A stretch of 64,000 bases of DNA. Source: Nitrosomonas sp. Is79A3. Lineage in GTDB: Bacteria > Pseudomonadota > Gammaproteobacteria > Burkholderiales > Nitrosomonadaceae. Shown here one piece after another: positions 38,054-46,818 of the stretch. A model generated the notes under the pieces. It saw only the letters and a program-made list of their open reading frames with translations. It was not told where the DNA came from and did no database searches. The first letter of the stretch is position 1; each line of letters begins with the position of its first letter. The stretch covers positions 2,170,001 to 2,234,000 of the forward strand of contig NC_015731.1 in the NCBI RefSeq assembly GCF_000219585.1, given 5' to 3'. Position numbers and translations under genes: made by a program.

Positions 38054-39301
38054 TTATTCGTTTGATTGATCTTGTTTGATCCATTTCTGTACCACCAGAC
38101 TTCCCACCAAATCCCCTTCTACATTTACCATGGTACGAAACGTATCGAGTATTCGATCGACTGGTAACAAAATAGCGATCGCTTCAACCGGCAATCCAAC
38201 CGATTGCAGCACCATTACCATCGTTACCATACCGGCACTGGGAATGCCCGGCGCACCGATTGCGGCTAACATGGCCGTCAGAAATACAACCATCTGCTGC
38301 AAGAAGCTCAATTCAACACCGGCCAGATTAGCAATAAACAAAGCCGCAACCGCTTCATACAATGCCGTGCCATCCATATTCATCGTCGCACCAAGTGGAA
38401 TAACAAAACCTGCCACATCGCGCTTGACATGCAAATGCTGTTCCGCGCAACGTAATGTAATGGGTAACGTCGCAGCACTGGAACTGGTAGCAAAGGCGGT
38501 AATTAATGCCTCACGTGCCCCCAACCAGAATTTGAGCGGTGTCATGCCGGTAATCAGATAAAGAATTAATGGCAGCACCACTAGCCCATGCAACAAAAGG
38601 GTACCCATAACAATAGCTACAAACTTGATCAAAGTTGTCAGCAGGCTAGTGTCTTGTGTAGCGACCAGCTGCAACAATAACGCCATGATTCCAAATGGCG
38701 CCAGGCGCATGATCCAGCCAACCAGCATCAATATCAATTCCAGAAATTCCTGCATTAGTGTCAGGATATTGCGATAACGCTCACCGCCCACCACCAACGC
38801 AATGCCCAGCAATAAAGCAAATATCACGACAGCCAATACATTGCTCTGCGCCAGCGCCGCAATTGGATTTTGAAACAATGAGTGCAAGAAATGTGCAAAG
38901 AAATCAGGCAGTGACATCTGCGTTGCCTGAAAACCTTGCATTGCATCCTGAAACATGGCTATCTGTAAACCACCGCCGGGTTGCAATAAGTTAGCAGCCG
39001 TTAATCCCAACACAACGGCCAATGCCATCGTCGAAACAAAAAAAATCAGTGTCACCTGCCAAACACGATTCATTTGCTGATGTGAACGTAAATTGGCCAC
39101 ACCGACCACAATTGATGTAAAAACCAGCGGAATCAACACCATTCGCAACAAATCAATGAACAATGTACCCACCAGTTTTGCAGCATATAGCCCATTCTGT
39201 GTAATACTTGACGCTTGCCCTAACTGGGCAAACCAGAGACCCAATGCAACACCCGATAGCGTACCGAGCAAAATCTGCGTGTTCAGCGATACCCTGTTCA
39301 C
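38054..39301 (-). CDS. Dicarboxylate/amino acid:cation symporter (DAACS family)
   Basis: A 415-residue inner-membrane transporter. Many hydrophobic helices, the serine-rich hairpin loop AFATSSSAATLPITLR and the NMDGTALYEAVAALFIA helix with the cation-binding NMDGT motif mark it as a GltP/DctA relative. It imports dicarboxylates or glutamate/aspartate with protons or sodium. Exact substrate cannot be told from sequence. It is followed on the same strand by no obvious partner; hemF lies upstream. Confidence 0.9.
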   Translation of the reverse strand: MNRVSLNTQILLGTLSGVALGLWFAQLGQASSITQNGLYAAKLVGTLFIDLLRMVLIPLVFTSIVVGVANLRSHQQMNRVWQVTLIFFVSTMALAVVLGLTAANLLQPGGGLQIAMFQDAMQGFQATQMSLPDFFAHFLHSLFQNPIAALAQSNVLAVVIFALLLGIALVVGGERYRNILTLMQEFLELILMLVGWIMRLAPFGIMALLLQLVATQDTSLLTTLIKFVAIVMGTLLLHGLVVLPLILYLITGMTPLKFWLGAREALITAFATSSSAATLPITLRCAEQHLHVKRDVAGFVIPLGATMNMDGTALYEAVAALFIANLAGVELSFLQQMVVFLTAMLAAIGAPGIPSAGMVTMVMVLQSVGLPVEAIAILLPVDRILDTFRTMVNVEGDLVGSLVVQKWIKQDQSNE

Positions 39302-39350
39302 TGATTCACGCCCATTCTGCTATGCACTCCAAACAAATGTATCAAGTTGA

Positions 39351-40247
39351 TTACACCCAATCCTTGCCAATCAGAAAATCGGTATACAGTTTATCTTCTG
39401 CAGTGCCCGCTTCCGGTTTCCAGTCATAGCGCCATTTAACAATTGGTGGCAAAGACATCAATATGGATTCCGTTCGTCCACCCGTTTGCAACCCGAACAA
39501 AGTGCCCCGATCCCATACCAGATTAAATTCCACATAGCGCCCGCGACGGTACGCTTGAAAATCGCGCTCAGTCTCACCATACGGTATATCTTTGCGTCTC
39601 TCCAGAATGGGCCGGTAAGCTGTCAAAAAATATCCCCCTACATTTTGGGTAAGTTTAAAGCAGGTATCAAAGTCAGGTTGATTCAAATCATCAAAGAAAA
39701 CACCGCCAATACCTCGCGGTTCCTTGCGATGCTTTAAATAAAAATAATCATCACACCATTTTTTCAGACGCGGGTAGCAATCATCGCCGAACGGTTGTAA
39801 CGCATTCTTGCAGGTTTGATGAAAATGAATCGCATCTTCAGCATAGCCATAATAAGGCGTCAGATCCATACCGCCGCCAAACCACCAGACCGGCTCAGCA
39901 CCCTCCTTACGCGCTTCGAAGTAACGCACATTCATATGTACTGTGGGCGCATAGGGGTTGCGCGGATGCAAAACCAGAGACACCCCCATCGCTTCAAACG
40001 AACGGCCGGCTAATTCAGGACGTGCAGCCGTGGCTGATGCTGGTAATCCGGCACCATACACATGAGAAAAATTAACACCGCCGCGTTCCAAAACATTGCC
40101 TTCTTCGATGACACTACTCATCCCACCGCCACCTTCCGGGCGATCCCACTGATCACGCCGGAATGTATTACCATCCACCTGTTCAAGCCCTTTAACGATG
40201 CTGTCTTGCAGGTTTAGCAGAAATTCTTTAACTCGTGGTGTATTCAT
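39351..40247 (-). CDS. hemF: Oxygen-dependent coproporphyrinogen III oxidase
   Basis: About 298 residues from ATG 40247, preceded by GGGAG; upstream in-frame codons exist but have no ribosome site. Typical blocks are [46 protein letters not shown] and [13 protein letters not shown], ending in FKLTQ and the C-terminal [11 protein letters not shown]. It converts coproporphyrinogen III to protoporphyrinogen IX in haem synthesis using O2. An aerobic form suits an obligate or near-obligate aerobe. Confidence 0.95.
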   Translation of the reverse strand: MNTPRVKEFLLNLQDSIVKGLEQVDGNTFRRDQWDRPEGGGGMSSVIEEGNVLERGGVNFSHVYGAGLPASATAARPELAGRSFEAMGVSLVLHPRNPYAPTVHMNVRYFEARKEGAEPVWWFGGGMDLTPYYGYAEDAIHFHQTCKNALQPFGDDCYPRLKKWCDDYFYLKHRKEPRGIGGVFFDDLNQPDFDTCFKLTQNVGGYFLTAYRPILERRKDIPYGETERDFQAYRRGRYVEFNLVWDRGTLFGLQTGGRTESILMSLPPIVKWRYDWKPEAGTAEDKLYTDFLIGKDWV

Positions 40248-40583
40248 GCAAGCTCCCGGTTTTAATTTAATATTATTCAATGCAGGGCGTATGCGTATTC
40301 GGATATTCAGAAATTCGTATAATCATTTTTATCTTCGTATATTCCAAAAAACGATATGCTTTTATAATAGTCTTTAGGCAACGGATTGCATTTTACCGCA
40401 GGTATAGCATGATGAAAGCATTTCATTATTGATATTCCTCAATCTGATTCGTGGTAGTTGCGTATTGAACAGTGTGAATTTTATGCTCTGCAGAAAGCAA
40501 ATCACCCATTTCCTTTATGCCAATTCAAAAAACCACAGATACGTATGATAGACTCATATAATCAGTTTTAAGAGAAAAACAGA
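40248..40583. other. Divergent intergenic region, hemF to aroC
   Basis: About 335 bp with no gene. TTCGTATA appears twice (near 40314 and 40334). TATAAT at 40557-40562 may serve aroC. Confidence 0.4.
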
Positions 40584-41759
40584 ATGTCCGGAAATACCTT
40601 TGGAAAACTTTTCAGTGTCACCTCTTTTGGCGAATCTCACGGCCCCGCGATTGGTTGCGTCGTGGACGGCTGCCCGCCCGGATTAGAAATAACTGTGGAA
40701 GACATCCAGCTGGAACTCGATCGGCGCAAGCCGGGAACATCGCGTCATGTGACACAACGGCGCGAATCTGACACGGTGGAAATTCTATCGGGTGTGTTTG
40801 AAGGTAAAACTACCGGCACACCGATTGCATTGTTAATTCGCAATGAAGATCAGCGCAGCAAGGATTACAGTAAAATCATGGATGTTTTCCGTCCTGGCCA
40901 CGCCGATTATACGTATTGGCAAAAATACGGCATTCGCGATTATCGTGGCGGTGGCCGGGCGTCGGCTCGTGAGACTGCAGTCCGGGTTGCAGCCGGTACC
41001 ATTGCGAAGAAATGGCTGCATGAAAAATTTGGCATTGTCATTCGCGGTTACATGTCACAGCTAGGGCCGATAGAAATTCCGTTCAAACAATGGAATGATG
41101 TCCATCGCAATCCTTTTTTTGTTGCAGATAACAGCTACGCCGACCAACTGGAAATATTTATGGACAAACTGCGCAAATCCGGTGATTCAGTAGGCGCCAA
41201 GATCAGCGTAGTGGCGCAAGGTGTGCCAGTCGGCTGGGGCGAACCGGTCTATGACCGGCTGGATGCAGAAATTGCTTACGCGATGATGAATATCAATGCG
41301 GTGAAAGGCGTAGAAATCGGTGCTGGATTTGCCAGCATTACACAAAAAGGCACGGAACATTCGGATGAAATGACGCCGGATGGTTTCCGAAGTAATAACG
41401 CTGGCGGCATATTAGGCGGCATTTCTACCGGACAGGACATCACCGTCAATGTCGCGATCAAACCGACATCCAGTATACGTCTTGGACGGCATTCGATTGA
41501 TAAAACTGGCATGCCGGTAATTGTTGAAACGCATGGCAGGCATGATCCCTGTGTCGGTATTCGCGCCACACCGATCGTGGAATCCATGCTCGCATTGGTA
41601 TTGATTGATCACGCTCTGCGGCATCGCGCACAAAACGCTGATGTGGATTGCAAAACACCGAAGATACCCGGCAGTGTAAATACCGAAACATGCATCACTG
41701 CGCAGACGACAACAAAAACACCATTGCGAGAAGATCCGGAACCCGAAGAAGATGTATAA
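40584..41759 (+). CDS. aroC: Chorismate synthase
   Basis: A 391-residue FMN-dependent lyase. It starts [20 protein letters not shown] and has the family signatures [12 protein letters not shown] and [16 protein letters not shown]. It makes chorismate from EPSP, the last common step to aromatic amino acids and folate. The C-terminal 25 residues ([25 protein letters not shown]) form a hydrophilic tail longer than in E. coli. An ISAs1 element is inserted just behind it. Confidence 0.95.
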   Translation: MSGNTFGKLFSVTSFGESHGPAIGCVVDGCPPGLEITVEDIQLELDRRKPGTSRHVTQRRESDTVEILSGVFEGKTTGTPIALLIRNEDQRSKDYSKIMDVFRPGHADYTYWQKYGIRDYRGGGRASARETAVRVAAGTIAKKWLHEKFGIVIRGYMSQLGPIEIPFKQWNDVHRNPFFVADNSYADQLEIFMDKLRKSGDSVGAKISVVAQGVPVGWGEPVYDRLDAEIAYAMMNINAVKGVEIGAGFASITQKGTEHSDEMTPDGFRSNNAGGILGGISTGQDITVNVAIKPTSSIRLGRHSIDKTGMPVIVETHGRHDPCVGIRATPIVESMLALVLIDHALRHRAQNADVDCKTPKIPGSVNTETCITAQTTTKTPLREDPEPEEDV

Positions 41760-41781
41760 GCATCAGAGCAAGCATTCATGC

Positions 41782-42984
41782 CAGGGCAATCGGGCTAAAA
41801 GAGGCTTGAAAACAGAAACAAGATGAGGTATTAGCCTTATCATTTTGATTTCAAATGATAGAGAAACCGATAGCGTCAATTATCCATCACTTTTCAAGCA
41901 TTGAAGACCCGAGAGTAGACAGGCAAAAGAAACACCAGTTACAGGATATATTTTTTATCGCCTTATGCGCTGTTATCTGTGGGGCGGACAATTGGGTGGC
42001 TATTGAAGAATTTGGCAAAGCCAAGATAGACTGGTTCACTAAATTGCTTGGTTTGCAGCATGGGATACCCGCGCATGATACCTTTGGAGATGTTTTTGCA
42101 GCGATAGACAATGAACAGTTTGGCGAGTGTTTTTCCAACTGGGTGTCTGACTTAGCCAGTCTGACTGAAGGAGAAGTCATTGCAATTGATGGTAAATGCT
42201 TAAGGCGTAGCATTGATAAGGCTTCAAGAAAGGCAGCTATCCATATGGTCAGTGCATGGGCGCAGCACAATAGCCTGGTCTTGGGTCAGGTTAAAGTGGA
42301 CAATAAATCCAATGAAATTACGGCCATTCCCAAGCTGTTATCGCGACTGAATATTGCAGGAAGTGTGATTACAGTTGATGCCATGGGTTGCCAGAAAAGA
42401 ATTGCTCAGCAGATTATTCAACAAGGTGGCGATTATGTCTTGAGCCTGAAGGGCAACCAGGGTAACTTACATGAAGATGTTGCCACGTATTTTACCTCGC
42501 AGTTATCGCCTGAAGCCGCCATGGTGACTGTTGATGGGGATCATGGACGCATTGAAACACGTACTATCTGTGTGACAGATGAGATCGCATGGTTAAAAGA
42601 ACGTCATGCTTGGGCAGGACTACAAAGTATCATTGCGGTTACAGCAACAAGAGAATCAGAAAATAGAATCACCGGGGAAACGCGTTATTTCATCAGTAGT
42701 CTGAGCGCCAATAATCCGGCTAAACTGGAACATGCTGTTCGCGCTCATTGGGCTATCGAGAACAATTTACATTGGGTGCTTGATATTGCTTTTGATGAAG
42801 ATAGCAACCGGACACGCAAAGGCCATAGTGCAGCCAATCTTGCCACTATCAGACATATTGCTTTAAACCTGATAAATAAAGAAAAAATATCAAAAGTCGG
42901 TGTAAAAATAAAACGATTAAAGGCCGGTTGGAATAATGATTATTTGCTCCGCATTATTGGAGTAATTTAAGCCCGATTGCCCTG
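41782..42984 (+). mobile_element. ISAs1-family insertion sequence
   Basis: A 1203-bp element with ends CAGGGCAATCGGGCT and the exact complement AGCCCGATTGCCCTG. It is flanked by a 10-bp duplication GCATTCATGC (41772-41781 and 42985-42994). The complete ends and clean duplication point to a recent insertion. Confidence 0.93.
41855..42970 (+). CDS. ISAs1-family transposase
   Basis: A 371-residue DDE transposase of the H-repeat/ISAs1 group. An N-terminal DDE_Tnp_1-associated region (EDPRVDRQKKHQLQDIFFIALCAVICGADNW) is followed by catalytic motifs IAIDGKCLRRS, ITVDAMGCQ and HWAIENNLHWVLDIAFDEDSNR. It looks complete. The stop codon abuts the right inverted repeat. Confidence 0.93.
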   Translation: MIEKPIASIIHHFSSIEDPRVDRQKKHQLQDIFFIALCAVICGADNWVAIEEFGKAKIDWFTKLLGLQHGIPAHDTFGDVFAAIDNEQFGECFSNWVSDLASLTEGEVIAIDGKCLRRSIDKASRKAAIHMVSAWAQHNSLVLGQVKVDNKSNEITAIPKLLSRLNIAGSVITVDAMGCQKRIAQQIIQQGGDYVLSLKGNQGNLHEDVATYFTSQLSPEAAMVTVDGDHGRIETRTICVTDEIAWLKERHAWAGLQSIIAVTATRESENRITGETRYFISSLSANNPAKLEHAVRAHWAIENNLHWVLDIAFDEDSNRTRKGHSAANLATIRHIALNLINKEKISKVGVKIKRLKAGWNNDYLLRIIGVI

Positions 42985-43169
42985 GCATTCATGCAGTTAA
43001 ATCTTGACAAGATCCACCAAATACACCATTATCGCCCCCGCAAAAAGAAATTGTGATTATTTGTAGAGAAACAATCGGCTCAGTCGATTACAGTTTGAAG
43101 GCATCGAATACAGTAACAAAAGCAAAAGTTCGAATCCCGTAATTGCTTCAATCTGATATAATCTCCCGG

Positions 43170-43198
43170 TTGATAAAATAGCTGGAAGTAATTAGATT
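43170..43198 (+). promoter_or_regulatory. Probable promoter of tRNA-Arg
   Basis: TTGATA (43170-43175), a 17-base spacer and TAGATT (43193-43198) end 7 bases before the tRNA. It may also drive tRNA-Phe. Confidence 0.4.
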
Positions 43199-43205
43199 GT
43201 ACTTA

Positions 43206-43282
43206 GCGCCCGTAGCTCAGTTGGATAGAGTACTTGGCTACGAACCAAGGGGTCGTGGGTTCGAATCCTGCCGGGCGCGCCA
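43206..43282 (+). tRNA. tRNA-Arg (ACG)
   Basis: A 77-base cloverleaf with acceptor GCGCCCG/CGGGCGC, discriminator G, encoded CCA, T-loop GGTTCGAATCC and anticodon ACG (GGCTACGAACC). It pairs with CGN arginine codons. Confidence 0.96.
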
Positions 43283-43353
43283 ATTCATCGAATAATATTT
43301 TTACAATTCAATAAACGAGCTTATCCGTTTTTTTGTCTAGTCGTATCTCAAAT

Positions 43354-43429
<76 letters not shown>

Positions 43430-43437
43430 ATAAAAAC

Positions 43438-43475
43438 AAGCACTTAAAGACTAATAATCTTGATGTGCTTTTTTA
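43438..43475 (+). terminator. Terminator after tRNA-Phe
   Basis: AAGCAC (43438-43443) pairs with GTGCTT (43465-43470) around an inner AAGA/TCTT pairing, followed by a T run. Confidence 0.65.
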
Positions 43476-43530
43476 TTTTCTGAAAAATGTCACCATTATG
43501 TCACCGCGATAAATCAACATTAAACAATAA

Positions 43531-43556
43531 AAAACCCGCCTCATGGACGGGTTTTT
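43531..43556 (-). terminator. Terminator of the small exported protein gene
   Basis: AAAACCCG/CGGGTTTT hairpin with a 9-base loop; on the minus strand it is followed by a T run. It lies 17 bp after the stop at 43573. Confidence 0.8.
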
Positions 43557-43572
43557 GTTATTAAAATTTGAA

Positions 43573-43836
43573 TTAATCTATTTTGTTTTTCATTTCTGAA
43601 GATTTGTCTTTAATTAAATCTGTTCCTTCTTTGCCTCTATTTTCAAGCTTTTTCTTCGTGCATTCAACATCAGTGTCCGTACATGTTCCTTCCTCTATAC
43701 GGTCAACTGCTTTGTTAGCTTCACGTTTTATATCTTTTGAAACCGCTTCACTCTTTTCGGGCAATGTTTCGGCTGCATGTGCAGTTGAAAAAAACAAACC
43801 TATTGCCAGTATCATTAATAAATTAGATGGTTTCAT
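43573..43836 (-). CDS. Small exported helical protein
   Basis: An 87-residue protein with AAGGAG upstream. A signal peptide (LLMILAIGLFFSTAHA) is followed by about 67 charged, mostly helical residues with two cysteines (GTCTDTDVECTKKK) that may form a disulfide in the periplasm. Not recognised as a named family. Confidence 0.65.
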   Translation of the reverse strand: MKPSNLLMILAIGLFFSTAHAAETLPEKSEAVSKDIKREANKAVDRIEEGTCTDTDVECTKKKLENRGKEGTDLIKDKSSEMKNKID

Positions 43837-44425
43837 TTTTAATGTGCTCCTTAATTTAAAATCGTTTAATCAATTATCTATAAAACAATGTAATAATATC
43901 CATTCTCCTCAAACTTATCTGTGCGGTACAGAACATTTCTATGTTCCTCAATATAAGAGAGAGAATGCACGATTAAAGCGATGTAATAACTTACAGAGAA
44001 AAACCCAATGCGTTCGTGAGAGAAGTGAGGGGAAAACGCACTGGGTGGAAGATCTACTTTATTTAGGGAATCCGACTATGCACTGGAAATGCACTTCGCC
44101 ATGCGGTATTCACAGTTTCGTTATGAGTGTGAAATTGCATTTTATTTCTACTTAAGGATAAGTTCTGTGCGGTATCCAACATTTAATAGGCAAAACAGAC
44201 CCGTCATTAAGATGAGTCTGGTTTGTGTTCTGCTAGGGGTTATCTAGCGGTAATTGTGCGGTCTGTGTTGCGTGCTAAATTCAAGTAGCGTAAATGCGCC
44301 ACAGGATTAGTCTTGAGCTTATTCAAAATAAAATGATATAAAAAATCAATAATTGTTTACATCAATTTGTAGTGTTTTAAGTTGGTCTGAAGGTAGTTTC
44401 CTAAGAAAGATTAATTGACCAGACG
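43837..44425. other. Non-coding stretch with hairpin and short repeats
   Basis: No gene is convincing in these roughly 590 bp. CTGTGCGGTA followed by AACATTT occurs at about 43919 and 44164. A long hairpin, CCCAATGCGTT pairing with AACGCACTGGG (one A-C mismatch, about 43994-44045), surrounds a purine-rich loop. The part next to 44426 resembles the 3' flank of the gene ending at 34262. Confidence 0.45.
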
Positions 44426-44953
44426 TCATTCTGCTGCGTTATCCTCGCTTAATAATTGATTCAGCGATGCAATCAATGAAGGGTAAATTTCGTCACCCGG
44501 TTTCGCCATTAAGCTTGCTGGAACTGTGTACGGGTTCTCCGATTTAAGAAGATCATCAGCCGTTTCCATGTAAATCAAAAACAGTATGCTTTGAGCTCCA
44601 ATCAATTGCTCTGGGGTAACTTTGACGCCTTGCTCTCTTAGCGCTGTAGCTAACCAGCCAATCTGAGAAAACCACAAGTTAGGGACAATTTTCCTTAAAG
44701 CCTTTGTAACGCCAGAGATTTCTTCGGCGCAGTAAACTTCATCTGATGCAATTGCACTTTTGTTAATCTGCGCTGATTGATATGGTTTCCCGCTATTGCC
44801 GCCGATCCTTGTGGATTTCGTGCGAAACGGTTGTAAATGACTTTTACGCCATGCAATAGCTTTGTCCAAGTCTCTAGGCATTCCTTGTTTAATCAGTCTG
44901 TTAGTCATTTGTGTCGATATACCTAAACCTGCTGCTAAATCAATTGTTTTCAT
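44426..44953 (-). CDS. Terminase-small-subunit-like DNA-binding protein (copy B)
   Basis: A 175-residue protein homologous to the island protein at 33729-34262. Shared blocks are GIS...RLIKQGMPRDLDKAIAWRKSHL in the HTH-like N-terminus, IGGNSG, WLATALREQGVKVTPEQLIGAQ and the terminal LLSEDNAAE. Downstream DNA (TTTCTTAGGAAACTACCTTCA) also matches copy A's 3' flank. The two lie in separate tRNA-linked accessory regions, suggesting related elements used both sites. Function is inferred only from the HTH-like start. Confidence 0.65.
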   Translation of the reverse strand: MKTIDLAAGLGISTQMTNRLIKQGMPRDLDKAIAWRKSHLQPFRTKSTRIGGNSGKPYQSAQINKSAIASDEVYCAEEISGVTKALRKIVPNLWFSQIGWLATALREQGVKVTPEQLIGAQSILFLIYMETADDLLKSENPYTVPASLMAKPGDEIYPSLIASLNQLLSEDNAAE

Positions 44954-45089
44954 AAAATATTGCCTCTTATTAGTAGTTGTTTAGAAACTTGAAACCAGGA
45001 ACCAAGTTTAAAAAATCAATAGCTAAAAAATTCACGAGGTGTTAATTACCCTGGCCGCGCATGCCTGTAGAGGGACCCGTTGATTATTT

Positions 45090-45323
45090 TTATTCATGCC
45101 ATTCGATCTTGGTAAACTTTTCTAAAAACTCATGACCAGTTCCAGTCCAAATTTCGGTTTGTTTATGCTCCTCATTATTAAGTGATACTAGGCATATGCG
45201 ATCTTCAATAAAATCAACTGTCGATATTTTCCATATTACACCGCCATGTTTCTTGGTATATCTATCTCTTGAAGAGAGAATTAATTTTTCAGGCCATTCT
45301 TTTGTTTCGTGATCATTATTCAT
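45090..45323 (-). CDS. Small protein of unknown function
   Basis: A 77-residue soluble protein with TGGAG upstream of its ATG. Charged, tryptophan-bearing sequence (KEWPEKLILSSRDRY...WTGTGHEFLEKFTKIEWHE). It is not recognised. It sits between the copy B DNA-binding gene and the IS256 remnant in the accessory patch. Confidence 0.55.
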   Translation of the reverse strand: MNNDHETKEWPEKLILSSRDRYTKKHGGVIWKISTVDFIEDRICLVSLNNEEHKQTEIWTGTGHEFLEKFTKIEWHE

Positions 45324-45416
45324 AATTTCATCTCCAGTATTTATTTTGATTCATTGACGAATTTCAATTTTGGATTGCTCAGAAGCCAATTACAATCCCT
45401 TCACATGATTTTTACT

Positions 45417-46103
45417 TCAGTCCCTATTATCGGTTCCGATGAAACGGAGCGCAAAGAATTGCTGGCATTGTCTGACGGCTACCGTGAATCGGCCGCGAGT
45501 TGGGAGGAAGTATTAACGGATTTAAAGCAGCGAGAACTCAAGAACGCACCTAAATTGGCTGTCGGTGATGGCGCTCTGGGATTCTGGAAAGCTGTCACCA
45601 AGCTCTGGCCAGAAACCGATCAGCAGCGCTGCTGGGTGCATAAGACCGCCAATGTATTGGAGAAACTACCCAAAGCCATGCAACCCAAAGTCAAAGAAGC
45701 CTTGCATGATATTTGGCAAGCGGAAACTCGGGAAGAGGCTTACAAAGCATTTGATGATTGTATTGAACGATTCAGCCCAAAATATCCAGGCGCGATGGAT
45801 TGCTTGGCCAAGGACAAAGATTCCATGTTGGCTTTCTATGATTATCCTGCCGAGAACTGGCAGCACATCAGAACCACCAACCCAATTGAGTCTGTATTTG
45901 CTACTGTCAGACTAAGAACTGCCAAAACGAAAAATTGTGGAAGCCGTATAACAACACTGACGATGGCATTCAAACTCATGGAAACCGCACAGAAAAAATG
46001 GTTCCGCTTAAGAGGGTATAATCTGTTAGCAGATGTAATCAATGGCGTTAAATTTGTTAACGGTATTAAACAAGCAGAGGATCAAAAACAGAATGCCGCT
46101 TGA
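45417..46103 (+). pseudogene. Truncated IS256-family (mutator) transposase
   Basis: Only the C-terminal part of about 229 residues remains. It starts in IIGSDETERKELLALSDGYRES and includes the second catalytic region VGDGALGFW, the zinc-knuckle-like QRCWVHKTANVL, the glutamate in TTNPIESVF and the normal C-terminus. The N-terminal DNA-binding region and the first catalytic aspartate are missing. An open frame joins it to unrelated DNA from 45309, but no functional transposase is expected. Confidence 0.88.
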
Positions 46104-46133
46104 TTCTCTATACACCAGATTTGACTATAGCTC
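45417..46133 (+). mobile_element. IS256-type element remnant, right end only
   Basis: The remnant keeps the 3' part of the transposase gene and a probable right end near 46133 (TACACCAGATTTGACTATAG). The left end and its inverted repeat are absent, so the element has been cut by a deletion or recombination. It ends about 130 bp before hoxY. Confidence 0.7.
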
Positions 46134-46267
46134 CGATTTAAGTGACTTCAACTGAGGAATTTAGGTTAAACCACCAAGAGCGGCGCCCCCCATGTACAAG
46201 ACTGAACTGATTGATGCCGTGCTATTATTTGGGCATGCTGGATGAACACTATCTGTCGCGAAGAAGA

Positions 46268-46813
46268 ATGATGATAAAGCGCAAAATCAAAATCGCCACT
46301 ACGTCGCTCGCCGGCTGCTTCGGCTGCCACATGTCTTTTTTGGATATGGATGAGCGCTTGGCCGGTTTGCTCGAACGCGTGGAATTTGACCGCTCGCCGT
46401 TCACCGACATCAAGCACTGCGGCCCGTGCGACATTGGTTTGATCGAGGGTGGTGTGTGCAACGCGGAGAACGTGCATGTGCTGCGCGAATTTCGTGCCAA
46501 TTGCAAAACGCTGGTAGCCGTCGGCGCTTGCGCGATCAATGGCGGCGTGCCTGCAATGCGCAATTATTTTGATTTGCAGGAGTGCTTGCAGGAAGTGTAT
46601 CTCACAGGTAGCGGCATCACCAACCCGCAAATTCCCGATGATATTGAATTACCGCTGCTGCTGGACAAGGTATATCCGGTCAGCGAAGTCGTGCACATCG
46701 ATTATTTTCTGCCCGGCTGCCCGCCATCCGCCGATGCTTTTCTGCAATTGCTGCAACCGTTATTGACCGGACAAAAACCGGTTATTGCAAAATCCCAGTT
46801 GCATTACGATTAA
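46268..46813 (+). CDS. hoxY: [NiFe]-hydrogenase small subunit HoxY
   Basis: About 181 residues from ATG 46268 (46271 also possible). The proximal [4Fe-4S] cluster ligands are all present: GCFGCH, KHCGPCDIGLIEGGVC, VGACAINGG and LPGCPPSAD. The opening IATTSLAGCFGCHMSFLD is typical of HoxY of NAD-linked bidirectional (group 3d) hydrogenases. It pairs with HoxH, 5 bp downstream. The diaphorase genes hoxF and hoxU expected upstream are not in the window; an IS256 remnant occupies that side. GC content is higher than in neighbours. Confidence 0.9.
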   Translation: MMIKRKIKIATTSLAGCFGCHMSFLDMDERLAGLLERVEFDRSPFTDIKHCGPCDIGLIEGGVCNAENVHVLREFRANCKTLVAVGACAINGGVPAMRNYFDLQECLQEVYLTGSGITNPQIPDDIELPLLLDKVYPVSEVVHIDYFLPGCPPSADAFLQLLQPLLTGQKPVIAKSQLHYD

Positions 46814-46818
46814 GCGCT

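Noticed and set aside
43583..44155. A 190-codon plus-strand open frame
   Set aside because: Its first half is the antisense of a well-supported signal-peptide protein gene and the rest shows no protein-like pattern.
45309..45416. N-terminal extension of the IS256-type transposase
   Set aside because: The 36 codons before 45417 do not resemble the family; they are chance open reading frame fused at the truncation point.
46166..46630. A 154-codon minus-strand open frame over hoxY
   Set aside because: It is antisense to hoxY, whose cluster-binding cysteines are all conserved; high GC explains the long shadow frames here.
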